Positions 1-12,103 of a DNA stretch of 64,000 nucleotides are shown piece by piece. Position 1 is the first letter of the stretch. Each line of letters starts with the position of its first letter. The translations under genes and the position numbers were made by a program. The stretch is from contig NZ_CP049989.1 of NCBI RefSeq assembly GCF_011388215.1, positions 310,001 to 374,000 on the forward strand. Reading direction: 5' to 3'. Under the pieces are notes generated by a model that was given only the letters and a program-made list of their open reading frames with translations, was not told the DNA's origin and searched no databases. Source of the stretch: Hydrogenophaga crocea. Lineage in GTDB: Bacteria; Pseudomonadota; Gammaproteobacteria; Burkholderiales; Burkholderiaceae_C.

Positions 1-972
1 CACACGGAAGGCGTAGAACACTGGCGCCACCGGCGGGTGGGCCTTGGGAAAGTCGGCGATGCCCTTGAGCTCGCCGTCCCACTCGTGCGTGAGGATCAGG
101 CTCGCGACCTTGGGCACCTGGATCGCGAAATGCGTCTTGCCCGCGGCCTCGTCGGGAAAGCCGAACAGCGTGAGCGGCGCGCCGCGCTCGGTCTCCCAGA
201 TGCCTTCGATGGCCGCGACCTTGGCCGGCTGGTGCTCGAGCGTGTTGAGGCCGTGCAGGTCGCCCACGAAGATCTGCAGCGGGATCACCAGCAAGGCCGC
301 AAAGCCCGCGGTGCGCAGCGCCTTGTGCGTGCCGCGCGTGGCGCTGCCCTTGAGCAGCTGCCAGGCGCACAGGCCCGCGATCAGGAAGGACGCGGTGAGC
401 GCCGAGGCCAGCAGCTTGTGCGCGAGCCGGTAGGGGAACGAAGGGTTGAAGACGATGGCGAACCAGTCGGCCGCGATGAATTCGCCGTTGACGATCTGGT
501 AGCCCGCGGGCGTCTGCATCCACGAGTTCAGGCTCAGGATCCAGAACGCCGACAGCGTGGTGCCCAGCGCCACCAGCGTGGTGGCGATCAGGTGCACGCG
601 CTCGCTCACGCGGCCCCGGCCGAACAGCATGATGCCCAGGAAGCTGGCCTCGAGGAAGAAGGCGGTGAGCACCTCGTAGCCGAGCAGCGGGCCCGCGATG
701 TTGCCGGCCTTCTCCATGAAGCCCGGCCAGTTGGTGCCGAACTGGAAGCTCATGACGATGCCCGAGACCACGCCGAGCGCGAAGGTCAGCGCGAACACCT
801 TGGTCCAGAAGTAATAGGCCTGCTCCCAGGCCTCGTCGCGCGTCTGCACGAAGCGGATGCGGAAGAACAGCAGGAACCAGCACAGCGCGATGGTGATGGT
901 GGGGAACAGGATGTGGAAGCTGATGTTCAGCGCGAACTGGATGCGCGAGAGCAGCAGGGTGTCGAGGTCCAT
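1..972 (-). CDS. cydA: Cytochrome bd-type ubiquinol oxidase subunit I, CioA-like (C-terminus beyond window)
   Basis: Subunit I of a heme bd quinol oxidase, an inner-membrane terminal oxidase that couples quinol oxidation to O2 reduction. The visible 324 codons read without interruption to the window edge. They begin MDLDTLLLSRIQFALNISFH, where the His near residue 20 is the expected heme b595 ligand. Also visible are GYEVLTAFFLEASFLG with the two conserved Glu residues, GRGRV, and GDLHG with the expected heme b558 ligand His. The Q-loop looks short, as in the cyanide-insensitive CIO subclass (inferred). The start has a good Shine-Dalgarno (AGGAG, 5-8 nt upstream). It lies 19 bp downstream of the GbsR-like gene on the same strand, so the two are probably one operon, with cydB expected beyond the left edge. 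Confidence 0.93.
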   Translation of the reverse strand, partial: MDLDTLLLSRIQFALNISFHILFPTITIALCWFLLFFRIRFVQTRDEAWEQAYYFWTKVFALTFALGVVSGIVMSFQFGTNWPGFMEKAGNIAGPLLGYEVLTAFFLEASFLGIMLFGRGRVSERVHLIATTLVALGTTLSAFWILSLNSWMQTPAGYQIVNGEFIAADWFAIVFNPSFPYRLAHKLLASALTASFLIAGLCAWQLLKGSATRGTHKALRTAGFAALLVIPLQIFVGDLHGLNTLEHQPAKVAAIEGIWETERGAPLTLFGFPDEAAGKTHFAIQVPKVASLILTHEWDGELKGIADFPKAHPPVAPVFYAFRV

Positions 973-991
973 GGGGTTCTCCTGGGGGGGC

Positions 992-1585
992 TCAGGCCGC
1001 GTTCTTGTCGGTGCGCGCGGCGCCTTTGCCGGTCAGCCGGTCCTTGAGTTCGAGCACGCGCGTCACCGTAGCGCCCATGCCCATGAGTTGCAAGGCCGTC
1101 TCGGGCGCGAGCTTCTGCACGTCGTCGAACCAGGTCATGAGCCGGTCGATGAGGTCGTGCATCTCGCGCATGCGCTGCTGCGCGTGGCGCTCGGCCTCGG
1201 TCTTGGGCGTGTCGAGCAGCGCGGTGCGCAGCATGGACAGCGTGGGTTCGATCTCACGGCGGCGGCGCTCCTCGGCCAGCACGCGGAAGATTTCCCAGAC
1301 ATCGGCCGGGGCCTCGAAGAACTCGCGCCGGTCGCCCGCGAAGTGGCGCAGGCGCACCAGCCGCCAGGCCTGCAGTTCCTTCAGGCCCATGCTCACGTTG
1401 GAGCGCGAGAACTCCAGGGTTTCGGCGATCTGGTCCGCGCACAGGGGCTCGGGCGAGAGGTAGAGCAGGGCATAGATCTGCCCCACGGTGCGGTTGATGC
1501 CCCAACGGCTGCCCATTTCGCCGAAGTGGGCGACGAACTCGCGGTTGAGCGCAGGAAGGTGGTCTTGCAGCGGCATGGCCGGCAC
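992..1585 (-). CDS. GbsR/MarR-family winged-helix transcriptional regulator
   Basis: A 197-aa DNA-binding protein of the GbsR branch of the MarR superfamily. Residues roughly 25-95 carry the winged-helix core, with GQIYALLYLSPEPLCADQIA followed by the recognition-helix stretch FSRSNVSMGLKELQ. The helical C-terminal half (REFFEAP onward) is the expected dimerisation region. It is the first gene of a probable operon with cydA and starts just beside a perfect 30-bp palindrome, so it most likely controls its own transcription, the bd oxidase and perhaps the divergent AhpD-like gene. The effector is unknown: GbsR of Bacillus senses choline, but the context here suggests a respiratory or redox cue (inference). 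A second in-frame ATG three codons downstream is an equally possible start. Confidence 0.88.
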   Translation of the reverse strand: MPAMPLQDHLPALNREFVAHFGEMGSRWGINRTVGQIYALLYLSPEPLCADQIAETLEFSRSNVSMGLKELQAWRLVRLRHFAGDRREFFEAPADVWEIFRVLAEERRRREIEPTLSMLRTALLDTPKTEAERHAQQRMREMHDLIDRLMTWFDDVQKLAPETALQLMGMGATVTRVLELKDRLTGKGAARTDKNAA

Positions 1586-1600
1586 TGTAGCCGCACTCGT

Positions 1601-1630
1601 CTGAAATTTCAGTAATTACTGAAATTTCAG
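1601..1630. promoter_or_regulatory. Perfect 30-bp palindromic operator between regulator and AhpD-like gene
   Basis: The site is CTGAAATTTCAG, then TAATTA, then CTGAAATTTCAG. Each 12-mer is itself palindromic and so is the AT-rich centre, so the element is at once an inverted and a direct repeat with an 18-bp period. It is AT-rich in a very GC-rich region and sits 15 bp upstream of the regulator start and 69 bp upstream of the divergent gene. It is the obvious candidate binding site for the adjacent GbsR/MarR protein; binding itself is inferred. Confidence 0.8.
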
Positions 1631-1699
1631 GATGCGCCGCAGGGGCATGCCGAACGGGGCTGGGGCAGACTGCGGGGCCTGTCCACCCCCATTGCTGCC

Positions 1700-2107
1700 A
1701 TGGCCACCCTCCAAGCCCCTGCCGATCCCGAATCGAACCCGCGCGTGAAGGCCGTGTTCGACGACATCCGCGCCACGCGCAAGACCGACTTCGTGAACAA
1801 CCTCTGGCGCACCCTGGCCTTCGACGCCGACCTGCTCGAGCGCACCTGGGCCGAGGTGAAGGCGGTGATGGCCGCGCCCGGCGCGCTGGACCCGCTCACC
1901 CGGGAGCTGATCTACATCGCGGTGTCCATCGCCAACAGCTGCGGCTACTGCGTGCACTCGCACACCGCGGCCGCGCGCGCCAAGGGCATGAGCGACGCCC
2001 AGCACGCCGAATTGCTGGCCATCGTGTCGCTGGCCGCCAAGACCAACCACCTGGTCACGGGGCTGCAGGTGCCGCTCGACCCGGCCTTCGACGCGAACCG
2101 GCCCTGA
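1700..2107 (+). CDS. Carboxymuconolactone decarboxylase / AhpD-like family protein
   Basis: A 135-aa all-helical protein of the AhpD-like superfamily. The signature is intact: Glu69, then Cys81-Gly-Tyr-Cys84 and His88, the redox-active CxxC with the proton-relay His seen in alkylhydroperoxidase AhpD. A peroxidase or disulfide-reductase role in the cytoplasm is therefore likely; true gamma-carboxymuconolactone decarboxylases lack this CxxC. It is divergent from the GbsR-like regulator and shares its palindrome, which suggests co-regulation with the bd oxidase, itself often tied to oxidative or nitrosative stress. The substrate cannot be told from sequence. Confidence 0.9.
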   Translation: MATLQAPADPESNPRVKAVFDDIRATRKTDFVNNLWRTLAFDADLLERTWAEVKAVMAAPGALDPLTRELIYIAVSIANSCGYCVHSHTAAARAKGMSDAQHAELLAIVSLAAKTNHLVTGLQVPLDPAFDANRP

Positions 2108-2128
2108 GCGTGGCGCAGAGCGACCGCC

Positions 2129-2311
2129 TCACTTGGTGAGGATCAGCTTGTTCTGCGCGGTGAGGCTGAGGCGGTAGACCTGGCCGGCGTGCTCGATGTA
2201 GACCTCGCGCCGTCCGCCGCTGAGCTCGGCGTACGGCACGCGTGGGGCCGGCGCTGGCGCCGCGGCGGCGGGCGTGGCGAGGGTGGAGGGGGGCGGGGCG
2301 TTCGGGTTCAC
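2129..2311 (-). CDS. hemP: Hemin uptake protein HemP (GTG start)
   Basis: A 60-aa protein. The Pro/Ala-rich first 25 residues are followed by the HemP core, ELSGGRREVYIEHAGQVYRL and the terminal LTAQNKLILTK, which match the family's conserved Ser-Gly-Gly-Arg and Leu-Ile-Leu-Thr-Lys features. HemP is needed for heme use in Burkholderia and relatives and may act as a regulator of the heme receptor gene. Here it stands alone, with no hmu/bhu transport genes in the window. The start is GTG; no Shine-Dalgarno precedes it, and a good -10 hexamer ends only 7 nt upstream, so the message may be leaderless. A Fur box lies upstream. Confidence 0.85.
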   Translation of the reverse strand: MNPNAPPPSTLATPAAAAPAPAPRVPYAELSGGRREVYIEHAGQVYRLSLTAQNKLILTK

Positions 2312-2317
2312 GGCCCC

Positions 2318-2323
2318 AGTATA
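2318..2323 (-). promoter_or_regulatory. Candidate -10 hexamer of hemP
   Basis: On the minus strand the hexamer reads TATACT, a 5/6 match to TATAAT. The Fur box covers the expected -35 region. The predicted transcription start falls at or within one or two bases of the hemP GTG codon. Confidence 0.5.
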
Positions 2324-2329
2324 AACACA

Positions 2330-2348
2330 AATGCGAACTATTCTCATC
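2330..2348. promoter_or_regulatory. Fur box
   Basis: The 19-mer AATGCGAACTATTCTCATC matches the common betaproteobacterial/pseudomonad Fur box (AATGAGAATTATTCTCATT) at 16 of 19 positions and forms an imperfect inverted repeat. It sits over the hemP -35 region, so iron-bound Fur would block hemP. It is also 55 bp upstream of dcd, so an effect on dcd cannot be excluded. Confidence 0.75.
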
Positions 2349-2402
2349 GGTTCGGCGCAGCGGCAGCGTCCGGGTGTGCGGCCCTGCCTACAATCGCCGC
2401 CC

Positions 2403-2969
<567 letters not shown>

Positions 2970-3015
2970 GCCCGGCCCGGCCGCGCGGGCGGCCCTTCGT
3001 CACAGGAGCCGCACG

Positions 3016-3903
3016 ATGAAATGGGAAAACAACCGCGAGTCCGACCAGATCGAAGACCGGCGTGATTCGCCCGGCGGCTTCGGCGGCGGGCCCCGCCTGG
3101 GCGGCGGCCGCGGCATCGGCCTGGGCACCATCGTGGTGGCGCTGGTGGCGGGCTGGATCTTCGGCATCAACCCGCTCACCATCCTGGGCGCGCTCGAAGG
3201 CGGCGGTCTTCCCGCGCCCGCGTCGGTCGAAGCGCCCGCGGTCCGCACCGGCACCCCGGGCGACGACATGGGCCGGTTCGTGGCCGCGGTGCTCGGCGGC
3301 ACCGAAGACGCCTGGGACGGCATCTTCCGCGCGGCCGGCGCGCAGTACCAGAAGCCGCGCCTGGTGCTGTTTCGCGGCGCCACGCCCACGGCCTGCGGCA
3401 CCGGTCAGGCCGCCATGGGGCCCTTCTACTGCCCGGGCGACCAGAAGGTCTACATCGACCTGAGCTTCTACGACACCCTGCGCCGCCAGCTCGGCGCGCC
3501 CGGCGATTTCGCGCAGGCCTACGTGATCGCGCACGAGGTGGGCCACCACGTGCAGAACCTCATGGGCATCACCGACCAGATGGAGCGCCAGCGCGCACGG
3601 CTGAGCCAGCGCGAATACAACGCGCTGTCGGTGCGGCTCGAGCTGCAGGCCGACTGCTTCGCGGGCATCTGGGCCCACCACAACCACCAGAGCGGCAACG
3701 TGATCGAGCCGGGCGACGTGGAGGAGGCGCTGAACGCCGCCGCGGCCATCGGCGACGACGCGCTGCAGCGCCAGAGCCAGGGCCACGTGGTGCCCGACAG
3801 CTTCACCCACGGCACGAGCGAGCAGCGCCAGCGCTGGTTCCGCACCGGCCTGGACACGGGCGATGTGCGCGCCTGTGACACCTTCAAAACCGCCCGCCTG
3901 TAG
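3016..3903 (+). CDS. Neutral zinc metallopeptidase (YpfJ family), membrane-anchored
   Basis: A 295-aa member of the putative neutral zinc metallopeptidase family. Layout: charged N-terminus, Gly-rich linker (20-35), one transmembrane helix (about 36-58), a Pro/Ala linker and then the protease domain. The zinc motif is HEVGHHVQ (His173, Glu174, His177), followed by [14 protein letters not shown], which supplies the third ligand region. Several Cys suggest a periplasmic, disulfide-bonded domain. E. coli YpfJ is of unknown physiological role, and the substrate is unknown here too. A Shine-Dalgarno AGGAG lies 8 nt upstream of ATG. It appears to be a single gene between dcd and the RNA helicase. 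Confidence 0.92.
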   Translation: MKWENNRESDQIEDRRDSPGGFGGGPRLGGGRGIGLGTIVVALVAGWIFGINPLTILGALEGGGLPAPASVEAPAVRTGTPGDDMGRFVAAVLGGTEDAWDGIFRAAGAQYQKPRLVLFRGATPTACGTGQAAMGPFYCPGDQKVYIDLSFYDTLRRQLGAPGDFAQAYVIAHEVGHHVQNLMGITDQMERQRARLSQREYNALSVRLELQADCFAGIWAHHNHQSGNVIEPGDVEEALNAAAAIGDDALQRQSQGHVVPDSFTHGTSEQRQRWFRTGLDTGDVRACDTFKTARL

Positions 3904-4007
3904 CGGCTTTCGCCCCGGATTCGGCCCCGGCAGGGTCGGATGCGACAATGGCGGGCTAATTCTGTGGTCTGCCCTGGCTTTGCCGGGGTGGGTCACCCGA
4001 CCCTGAT

Positions 4008-5459
<1,452 letters not shown>

Positions 5460-5474
5460 CGCGCCGCCGCCGGC

Positions 5475-6305
5475 TCAGTCGCCGCCCGGCGCCTGCGCCT
5501 GCGGGCAGCGCTGTTCGAAGAGTTCCACCGCGTCGCCCTGCAGGCGCACCGCGGTGAGGCAGCCGCCCCAGACGCAGCCGGTGTCCAAGGCCATCAACCG
5601 CGGCGTCATCAGGCGCCCCAGCGTGGACCAGTGGCCGAAGGCCACCGGCACCTCGGCCGTGCGGCGGCCGGGCACGGCGTACCAGGGCATGAAGCCCGCG
5701 GGCGGGGTGGACGCAGCGCTCTTGGTCTTGAACTCCATCTCGCCCTCGGCGCTGCAAAAGCGCAGCCGCGTGAAGGCGTTGACGATCACGCGCAGGCGGT
5801 CGTCGCCTTCGAGCGTGGGCGTCCAGCGCGCGGGCGTGTTGCCGTACATGGCGTGCAGAAAGGCCGACCAGTCGGCGCTTTGCAGCACCGTTTCCACCTC
5901 GTGCGCGAGCTCGAGCGCGTCGGCCGCGCTCCACTGGGGCAGCACGCCCGCATGCACCAGCAGCCAGCCGCGCTCCATGAGCGCGAGCGGACGCTGGCGC
6001 AGCCAGTCGAGCAGGGCGGGGCGGTCGGGGGCGTCGAGCAGGGCACCGAGTGTGTCGCTGCGGTGCGGCGGGCGCACGCCCTGCGACACCGCGAGCAGGT
6101 GCAGGTCGTGGTTGCCGAGCAGGGTCTGCGCGCTGCCGCCCAGCGCCATCAGCCGCCGCACCGCGGCGAGCGAATCGGGCCCACGGTTGACGAGATCGCC
6201 GAGCACCACCAGGCGGTCGCGGCTGGGTGAAAAGCCCACGGTGTCGAGCAGGCGGCCGAGCGCGCCGTCGCAGCCTTGCACATCGCCGATCAGATACAGT
6301 GCCAT
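5475..6305 (-). CDS. apaH: Bis(5'-nucleosyl)-tetraphosphatase, symmetrical
   Basis: Hydrolyses Ap4A to two ADP, controlling the dinucleoside polyphosphates and NpnN RNA caps. The protein is 276 aa, the normal length. It starts MALYLIGDVQGCDGALGRLL, and the metallophosphatase motifs GDVQG, GDLVNRGPDS and GNHD are followed by the later His motifs (VHAGVLPQW, AFGHW). The start was chosen at the ATG directly before the metallophosphatase strand; the much longer open frame upstream is a GC shadow over the neighbouring membrane-protein gene. Divergent from that gene with a 9-bp gap between start codons. Confidence 0.95.
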   Translation of the reverse strand: MALYLIGDVQGCDGALGRLLDTVGFSPSRDRLVVLGDLVNRGPDSLAAVRRLMALGGSAQTLLGNHDLHLLAVSQGVRPPHRSDTLGALLDAPDRPALLDWLRQRPLALMERGWLLVHAGVLPQWSAADALELAHEVETVLQSADWSAFLHAMYGNTPARWTPTLEGDDRLRVIVNAFTRLRFCSAEGEMEFKTKSAASTPPAGFMPWYAVPGRRTAEVPVAFGHWSTLGRLMTPRLMALDTGCVWGGCLTAVRLQGDAVELFEQRCPQAQAPGGD

Positions 6306-6314
6306 GCTCCGATT

Positions 6315-7634
6315 ATGGATTTCGTCCTCATCGCCTTCCTGACGCTGCTCAATGGCGCTTTCGCCATGTCCGAGCTGGCGCTCGCCTCGAGCCGCCGCGC
6401 GCGCCTGGGGGCCATGGCCGAGGACGGCGACAAGGGCGCCGCCACCGCGCTGCAGCTGCTCGAACACCCCACGCAGTTCCTGTCGTCGGTGCAGGTGGGC
6501 ATCACCTCGATCGGCATGCTCAACGGCATCGTGGGCGAGGCGGCTTTCAGCGACGACCTGGGCCGCTGGTTCCTGAGCCTGGGCCTGGATCCGCGCGTGG
6601 CCGGCGTGCTCGCCACGGCACTCGTGGTCACGGCCATCACCTTCATCACCATCGTGTTCGGCGAGCTGGTGCCCAAGCGCATCGGCCAGCTCTACCCCGA
6701 GACCGTGGCGCGCTGGGTGTCGCGCCCCATGGCCGCCGTGGCCCAGGGCGCCAAGCCTTTCGTGTGGCTGCTCACGCACACCACGCAGTGGGTGCTCAAG
6801 CTGCTGCGCGTGGACAACAGCGCGGCCCAGGTGGTCACCGAAGAAGAGATCAAGGCCAGCCTGGCCGAGGGCGTGGACGCCGGCATCATCGAGGCGCAGG
6901 AACACCGCATGGTGCGCAACGTGTTCGGGCTCGACGACCGACAGCTCAACTCCATCATGCTGCCCGCGTCCGAGATCGAATGGCTGGACGCGCGCGACAG
7001 CATCGACGAGGCCTTGCGCAAGGCCGGCGCGAGCGGGCATTCGTGGTACCCGGTGTGCCGCAACGGCCTCGAAGACGTGGTGGGCGTGATCCACGTGCCG
7101 CAGCTGCTCGCGCTGCAGCAGCGCGGCGAGCCCGGGACCGTGGGCGAGCATGTGCAGCCCGCGGTGTTCGTGCCCGAAACCCTCAGCGGCATGGAGCTGC
7201 TCGACCAGTTCCGCGCGCGCGCCACGCGGCTGGTGTTCGTGGTCGACGAGTACGGCGTGGTGCAGGGCCTGCTCACGCCGCGCGACATGCTCGAGGCCAT
7301 CACGGGCGAGCTCTCGCCCGAGCAACCGGTCGACGCCTGGGCGCGGCCGCGCGAGGACGGCGCCTGGGAGATCGACGGCGCGATGCCGGTGGCCGAGCTC
7401 AAGTCGCGGCTCGACATCGACGGTTTCCCCGACGAGGACAAGGGCCGCTACGCCACCGTGGCCGGCCTCATGCACTCCATGGCGGGCACCCTGCTGCAGC
7501 GGGGTGAGTTCGTCGACGGTGCGGGCTGGCGCTTCGAGGTGGTCGCGCTCGACGGCCGCCGCATCGACCGCGTGCTCGTGACGCGCCTCGCGCCGCCGGC
7601 CGACGACGCGCCGCCGGCCGAGAGCGACGGCTGA
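6315..7634 (+). CDS. CNNM/CorC-like hemolysin family membrane protein (DUF21-CBS-CorC_HlyC)
   Basis: A 439-aa integral membrane protein. The DUF21/CNNM transmembrane region (about 1-150, with MSELALASSRRAR and TIVFGELVPKRIGQ motifs) is followed by EEIKASLAEGVDAG, two CBS motifs (about 205-335, with FVVDEYGVVQGLLTPRDMLE) and a C-terminal CorC_HlyC domain (about 355-430). Relatives are linked to Mg/Co or other cation handling and are often misnamed hemolysins. The first ATG directly follows the divergent apaH start. A single-gene transcription unit is likely. Confidence 0.93.
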   Translation: MDFVLIAFLTLLNGAFAMSELALASSRRARLGAMAEDGDKGAATALQLLEHPTQFLSSVQVGITSIGMLNGIVGEAAFSDDLGRWFLSLGLDPRVAGVLATALVVTAITFITIVFGELVPKRIGQLYPETVARWVSRPMAAVAQGAKPFVWLLTHTTQWVLKLLRVDNSAAQVVTEEEIKASLAEGVDAGIIEAQEHRMVRNVFGLDDRQLNSIMLPASEIEWLDARDSIDEALRKAGASGHSWYPVCRNGLEDVVGVIHVPQLLALQQRGEPGTVGEHVQPAVFVPETLSGMELLDQFRARATRLVFVVDEYGVVQGLLTPRDMLEAITGELSPEQPVDAWARPREDGAWEIDGAMPVAELKSRLDIDGFPDEDKGRYATVAGLMHSMAGTLLQRGEFVDGAGWRFEVVALDGRRIDRVLVTRLAPPADDAPPAESDG

Positions 7635-7638
7635 TCGC

Positions 7639-9927
<2,289 letters not shown>

Positions 9928-9936
9928 ACGGGCCCC

Positions 9937-10647
9937 ATGGACGCCTTGCCCCTGACCCGGCGCCACCACCAGCGCCTGCGCGACATGCACCGCTCGGCTG
10001 GCTGGCCCTGCCACGATGCCATCGAGATCGACCTGCTGGCCGCGGGTTATCTCGAGCGCCGGTTCGGCCCGCAGGGCCACGAAACCCTGCGGGTGACCGA
10101 CGCCGGCATCGCGCTGCTTGCGCGGGCGCAGCAGCGCAACCGCGCGCAGCGCGACGCGCACGAGCGTCTCGTGGCGCGCGTGGCGCAGGCGCAGGTGCGC
10201 GAGGGCCGGCTCGCCTGGTGCGGCCTGTCGCTGCGCGCGCCGCTGCCGCGCGACGATGGCGGCCAGGACTGGGCGCTCGCGAACCCCGACGTGTTCTCGA
10301 TCCGCCGCAGCTCGCGCGCCGACTGGCTGGAGCCCGTGGTGCACGAGATCAAGGTGAGCCGCGCCGACCTGCGCGCCGATCTGCGCCAGCCCGCCAAGCG
10401 CGGGGCCTACCTCGGCATGGCGGGCGCCGTGTGGTACGTGCTGGGCCGCGACGCGCGCGGCCGCGCCATCGGCGGCGCCGACGACGTGCCCGCCGAATGC
10501 GGTGTGATGGCCGAGAGCGATGAAGGCCTGCGCGTGCTGCGCGAAGCGCCGCGGCGCCCGGTGCCGGCCTTGCCGCTGCACGTGTGGCTGGCCCTGGCCC
10601 AGGCCACGCCCACGCCGCCCGACGAGCCGGCCCAGGCCTGGCTGTGA
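9937..10647 (+). CDS. PD-(D/E)xK superfamily protein, MmcB-like
   Basis: A 236-aa protein with a textbook nuclease motif: Pro117-Asp118 ... Glu137-Ile-Lys139, in the context NPDVFSIRRSS and VHEIKVSRADL. The EIKVSRAD block resembles the MmcB/DUF2161-type DNA-repair nuclease family. The N-terminal ~60 residues (AIEIDLLAAGYLERRFG, TDAGIALL) look like a winged-helix module that could bind DNA. It is divergent from the nuclease-helicase and only 9 bp separate the start codons, which suggests a common regulatory region and perhaps a joint role in DNA repair. Family membership is from motif reading only. Confidence 0.8.
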   Translation: MDALPLTRRHHQRLRDMHRSAGWPCHDAIEIDLLAAGYLERRFGPQGHETLRVTDAGIALLARAQQRNRAQRDAHERLVARVAQAQVREGRLAWCGLSLRAPLPRDDGGQDWALANPDVFSIRRSSRADWLEPVVHEIKVSRADLRADLRQPAKRGAYLGMAGAVWYVLGRDARGRAIGGADDVPAECGVMAESDEGLRVLREAPRRPVPALPLHVWLALAQATPTPPDEPAQAWL

Positions 10648-10822
10648 GCCCGGGGCCGCACCCCCGGGCCTGACAAACGCGCCCCGCCGCGCGGCTCGTC
10701 CATGTGGCCGAGTGCGTGGGGATTCGTGCCTTCGCAGTATCGGCAGCGCCTGGCCCGCGGCCGACCATCTGGCCCCACCCGCCCGGGCACACCGGGTACC
10801 CGTATCAAGCAGGGGCCTTGCC

Positions 10823-12076
10823 ATGAAGCGCATTCCTCTCCCCGCCTTGTTCGCGATCAAGCTGATCGTTCTGGCCTTGGTCTGGTCACTGGGCAGCGGC
10901 CACCGGGCCGATGCCTCCGCGCAGGCCGAGGTCGCGCGCCTGCAGGCCCACAACGCCGATGACAACGACCTCTTCGGCGGCGCGCTGGCGCTCTCGCGCG
11001 ACGGCCGCGTGCTGGTGGTGGGCGCCGACCTCGAGGCCGGCCGCGGCGAAGACAGCGACGACAACAGCCTGCCCGGGGCGGGCGCGGTCTACGTGTTCGA
11101 GCGCGACAGCGAGAACCACTGGGTCGAAACCGCCTACCTCAAGGCCCCGGTGCCCACGGCCGGCGGTGCGTTCGGCTTCGCGGTGGCCCTCGCGGCCGAC
11201 GGCCAGACCCTCGCGGTCGGCGCGCCCTTCGAGCCCAGCGACGGCATCGGCAGCGTGCACCTGTTCCACCGCATCGGCACGCAGTGGTCGCACGGCGAAC
11301 GCCTGCGCGCCCCGCAAGGCGCGCAGCGTTTCGGCATCGGGCTCGAGCTGTCGGCCACCGGGTCCGAACTCGCCGTGGCCGCCACCGGGCCGCAGCGCAG
11401 CCTGCAGGCCCATGTGTTCGGCTGGCGCGCGGGGCGCTGGAGCGCCCAGGGTGTGCTCGAACACCCCGCGCGGGGCGACGCCTCGGCCAGCCCGCGCCTG
11501 GCGTTGTCGGGCCAGGGGCGCCGGCTGGCGCTGGCCAGCACCGGCGATGCGCGCGTGCAGGAGTTCGACGCCACCGCCACGGGCTGGTCGGCCGGCGCGG
11601 TGATCGACCGCCCGTTTGCGGGCCGCGACGAACCCGCCGCCTCCGTGCAGTCGGTGCTGCTGTCGAACGACGGCCGCACGCTGGCGGTGAGCGGCACCAC
11701 GGGCTGCATCGGCGTGCACGTGGACGAAGCGGCGCAGGCCTGGCGCGCCCAGGCGCGGCTGCAGGCCGCCCCGGGTGGCGTGTCGCTGGGCCACGGCATG
11801 GCGCTGTCGGGCGACGGCCGGGCGCTGGTCGTGAACGCCGCCGACAACGTGCCGCACGTCTACCGTTTCCAGCGCCACGCCGGCGCCTGGTACCCCTTGC
11901 CCGGCGTCACCGAACCCGATGGCCGCGAGGGCCTGTTCGGTTCGTCGCTGGCCCTGTCCGCCGACGGCCGCTGGCTCGCGGTGGGCGCTCGCCTGGAGGC
12001 GGGCGAGGCCCGCTGGCCCTGGACACGGCCTGCGGGGCCGGGCGCGGGCTCGGTGCATGTCTACGCACCCGGTTGA
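10823..12076 (+). CDS. Exported FG-GAP/integrin-type beta-propeller protein
   Basis: A 417-aa protein with an N-terminal signal sequence (about 1-33, KLIVLALVWSLGSGHRADA). At least six repeats of the form FGxxLALSxDGRxLVVGA (for example 50-65, 108-125, 390-410) build a probable seven-bladed propeller. Repeats such as DDNSLPGAGAVYVF resemble Ca-binding FG-GAP loops. Such proteins are extracellular or cell-surface with adhesion or ligand-binding roles, but no specific function can be given. It lies 27 bp upstream of a second FG-GAP gene with a strong Shine-Dalgarno, so the pair is probably an operon and may come from a duplication. Confidence 0.85.
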   Translation: MKRIPLPALFAIKLIVLALVWSLGSGHRADASAQAEVARLQAHNADDNDLFGGALALSRDGRVLVVGADLEAGRGEDSDDNSLPGAGAVYVFERDSENHWVETAYLKAPVPTAGGAFGFAVALAADGQTLAVGAPFEPSDGIGSVHLFHRIGTQWSHGERLRAPQGAQRFGIGLELSATGSELAVAATGPQRSLQAHVFGWRAGRWSAQGVLEHPARGDASASPRLALSGQGRRLALASTGDARVQEFDATATGWSAGAVIDRPFAGRDEPAASVQSVLLSNDGRTLAVSGTTGCIGVHVDEAAQAWRAQARLQAAPGGVSLGHGMALSGDGRALVVNAADNVPHVYRFQRHAGAWYPLPGVTEPDGREGLFGSSLALSADGRWLAVGARLEAGEARWPWTRPAGPGAGSVHVYAPG

Positions 12077-12103
12077 ACGAACGATGTTGAAGGAGAAGAG
12101 ACC

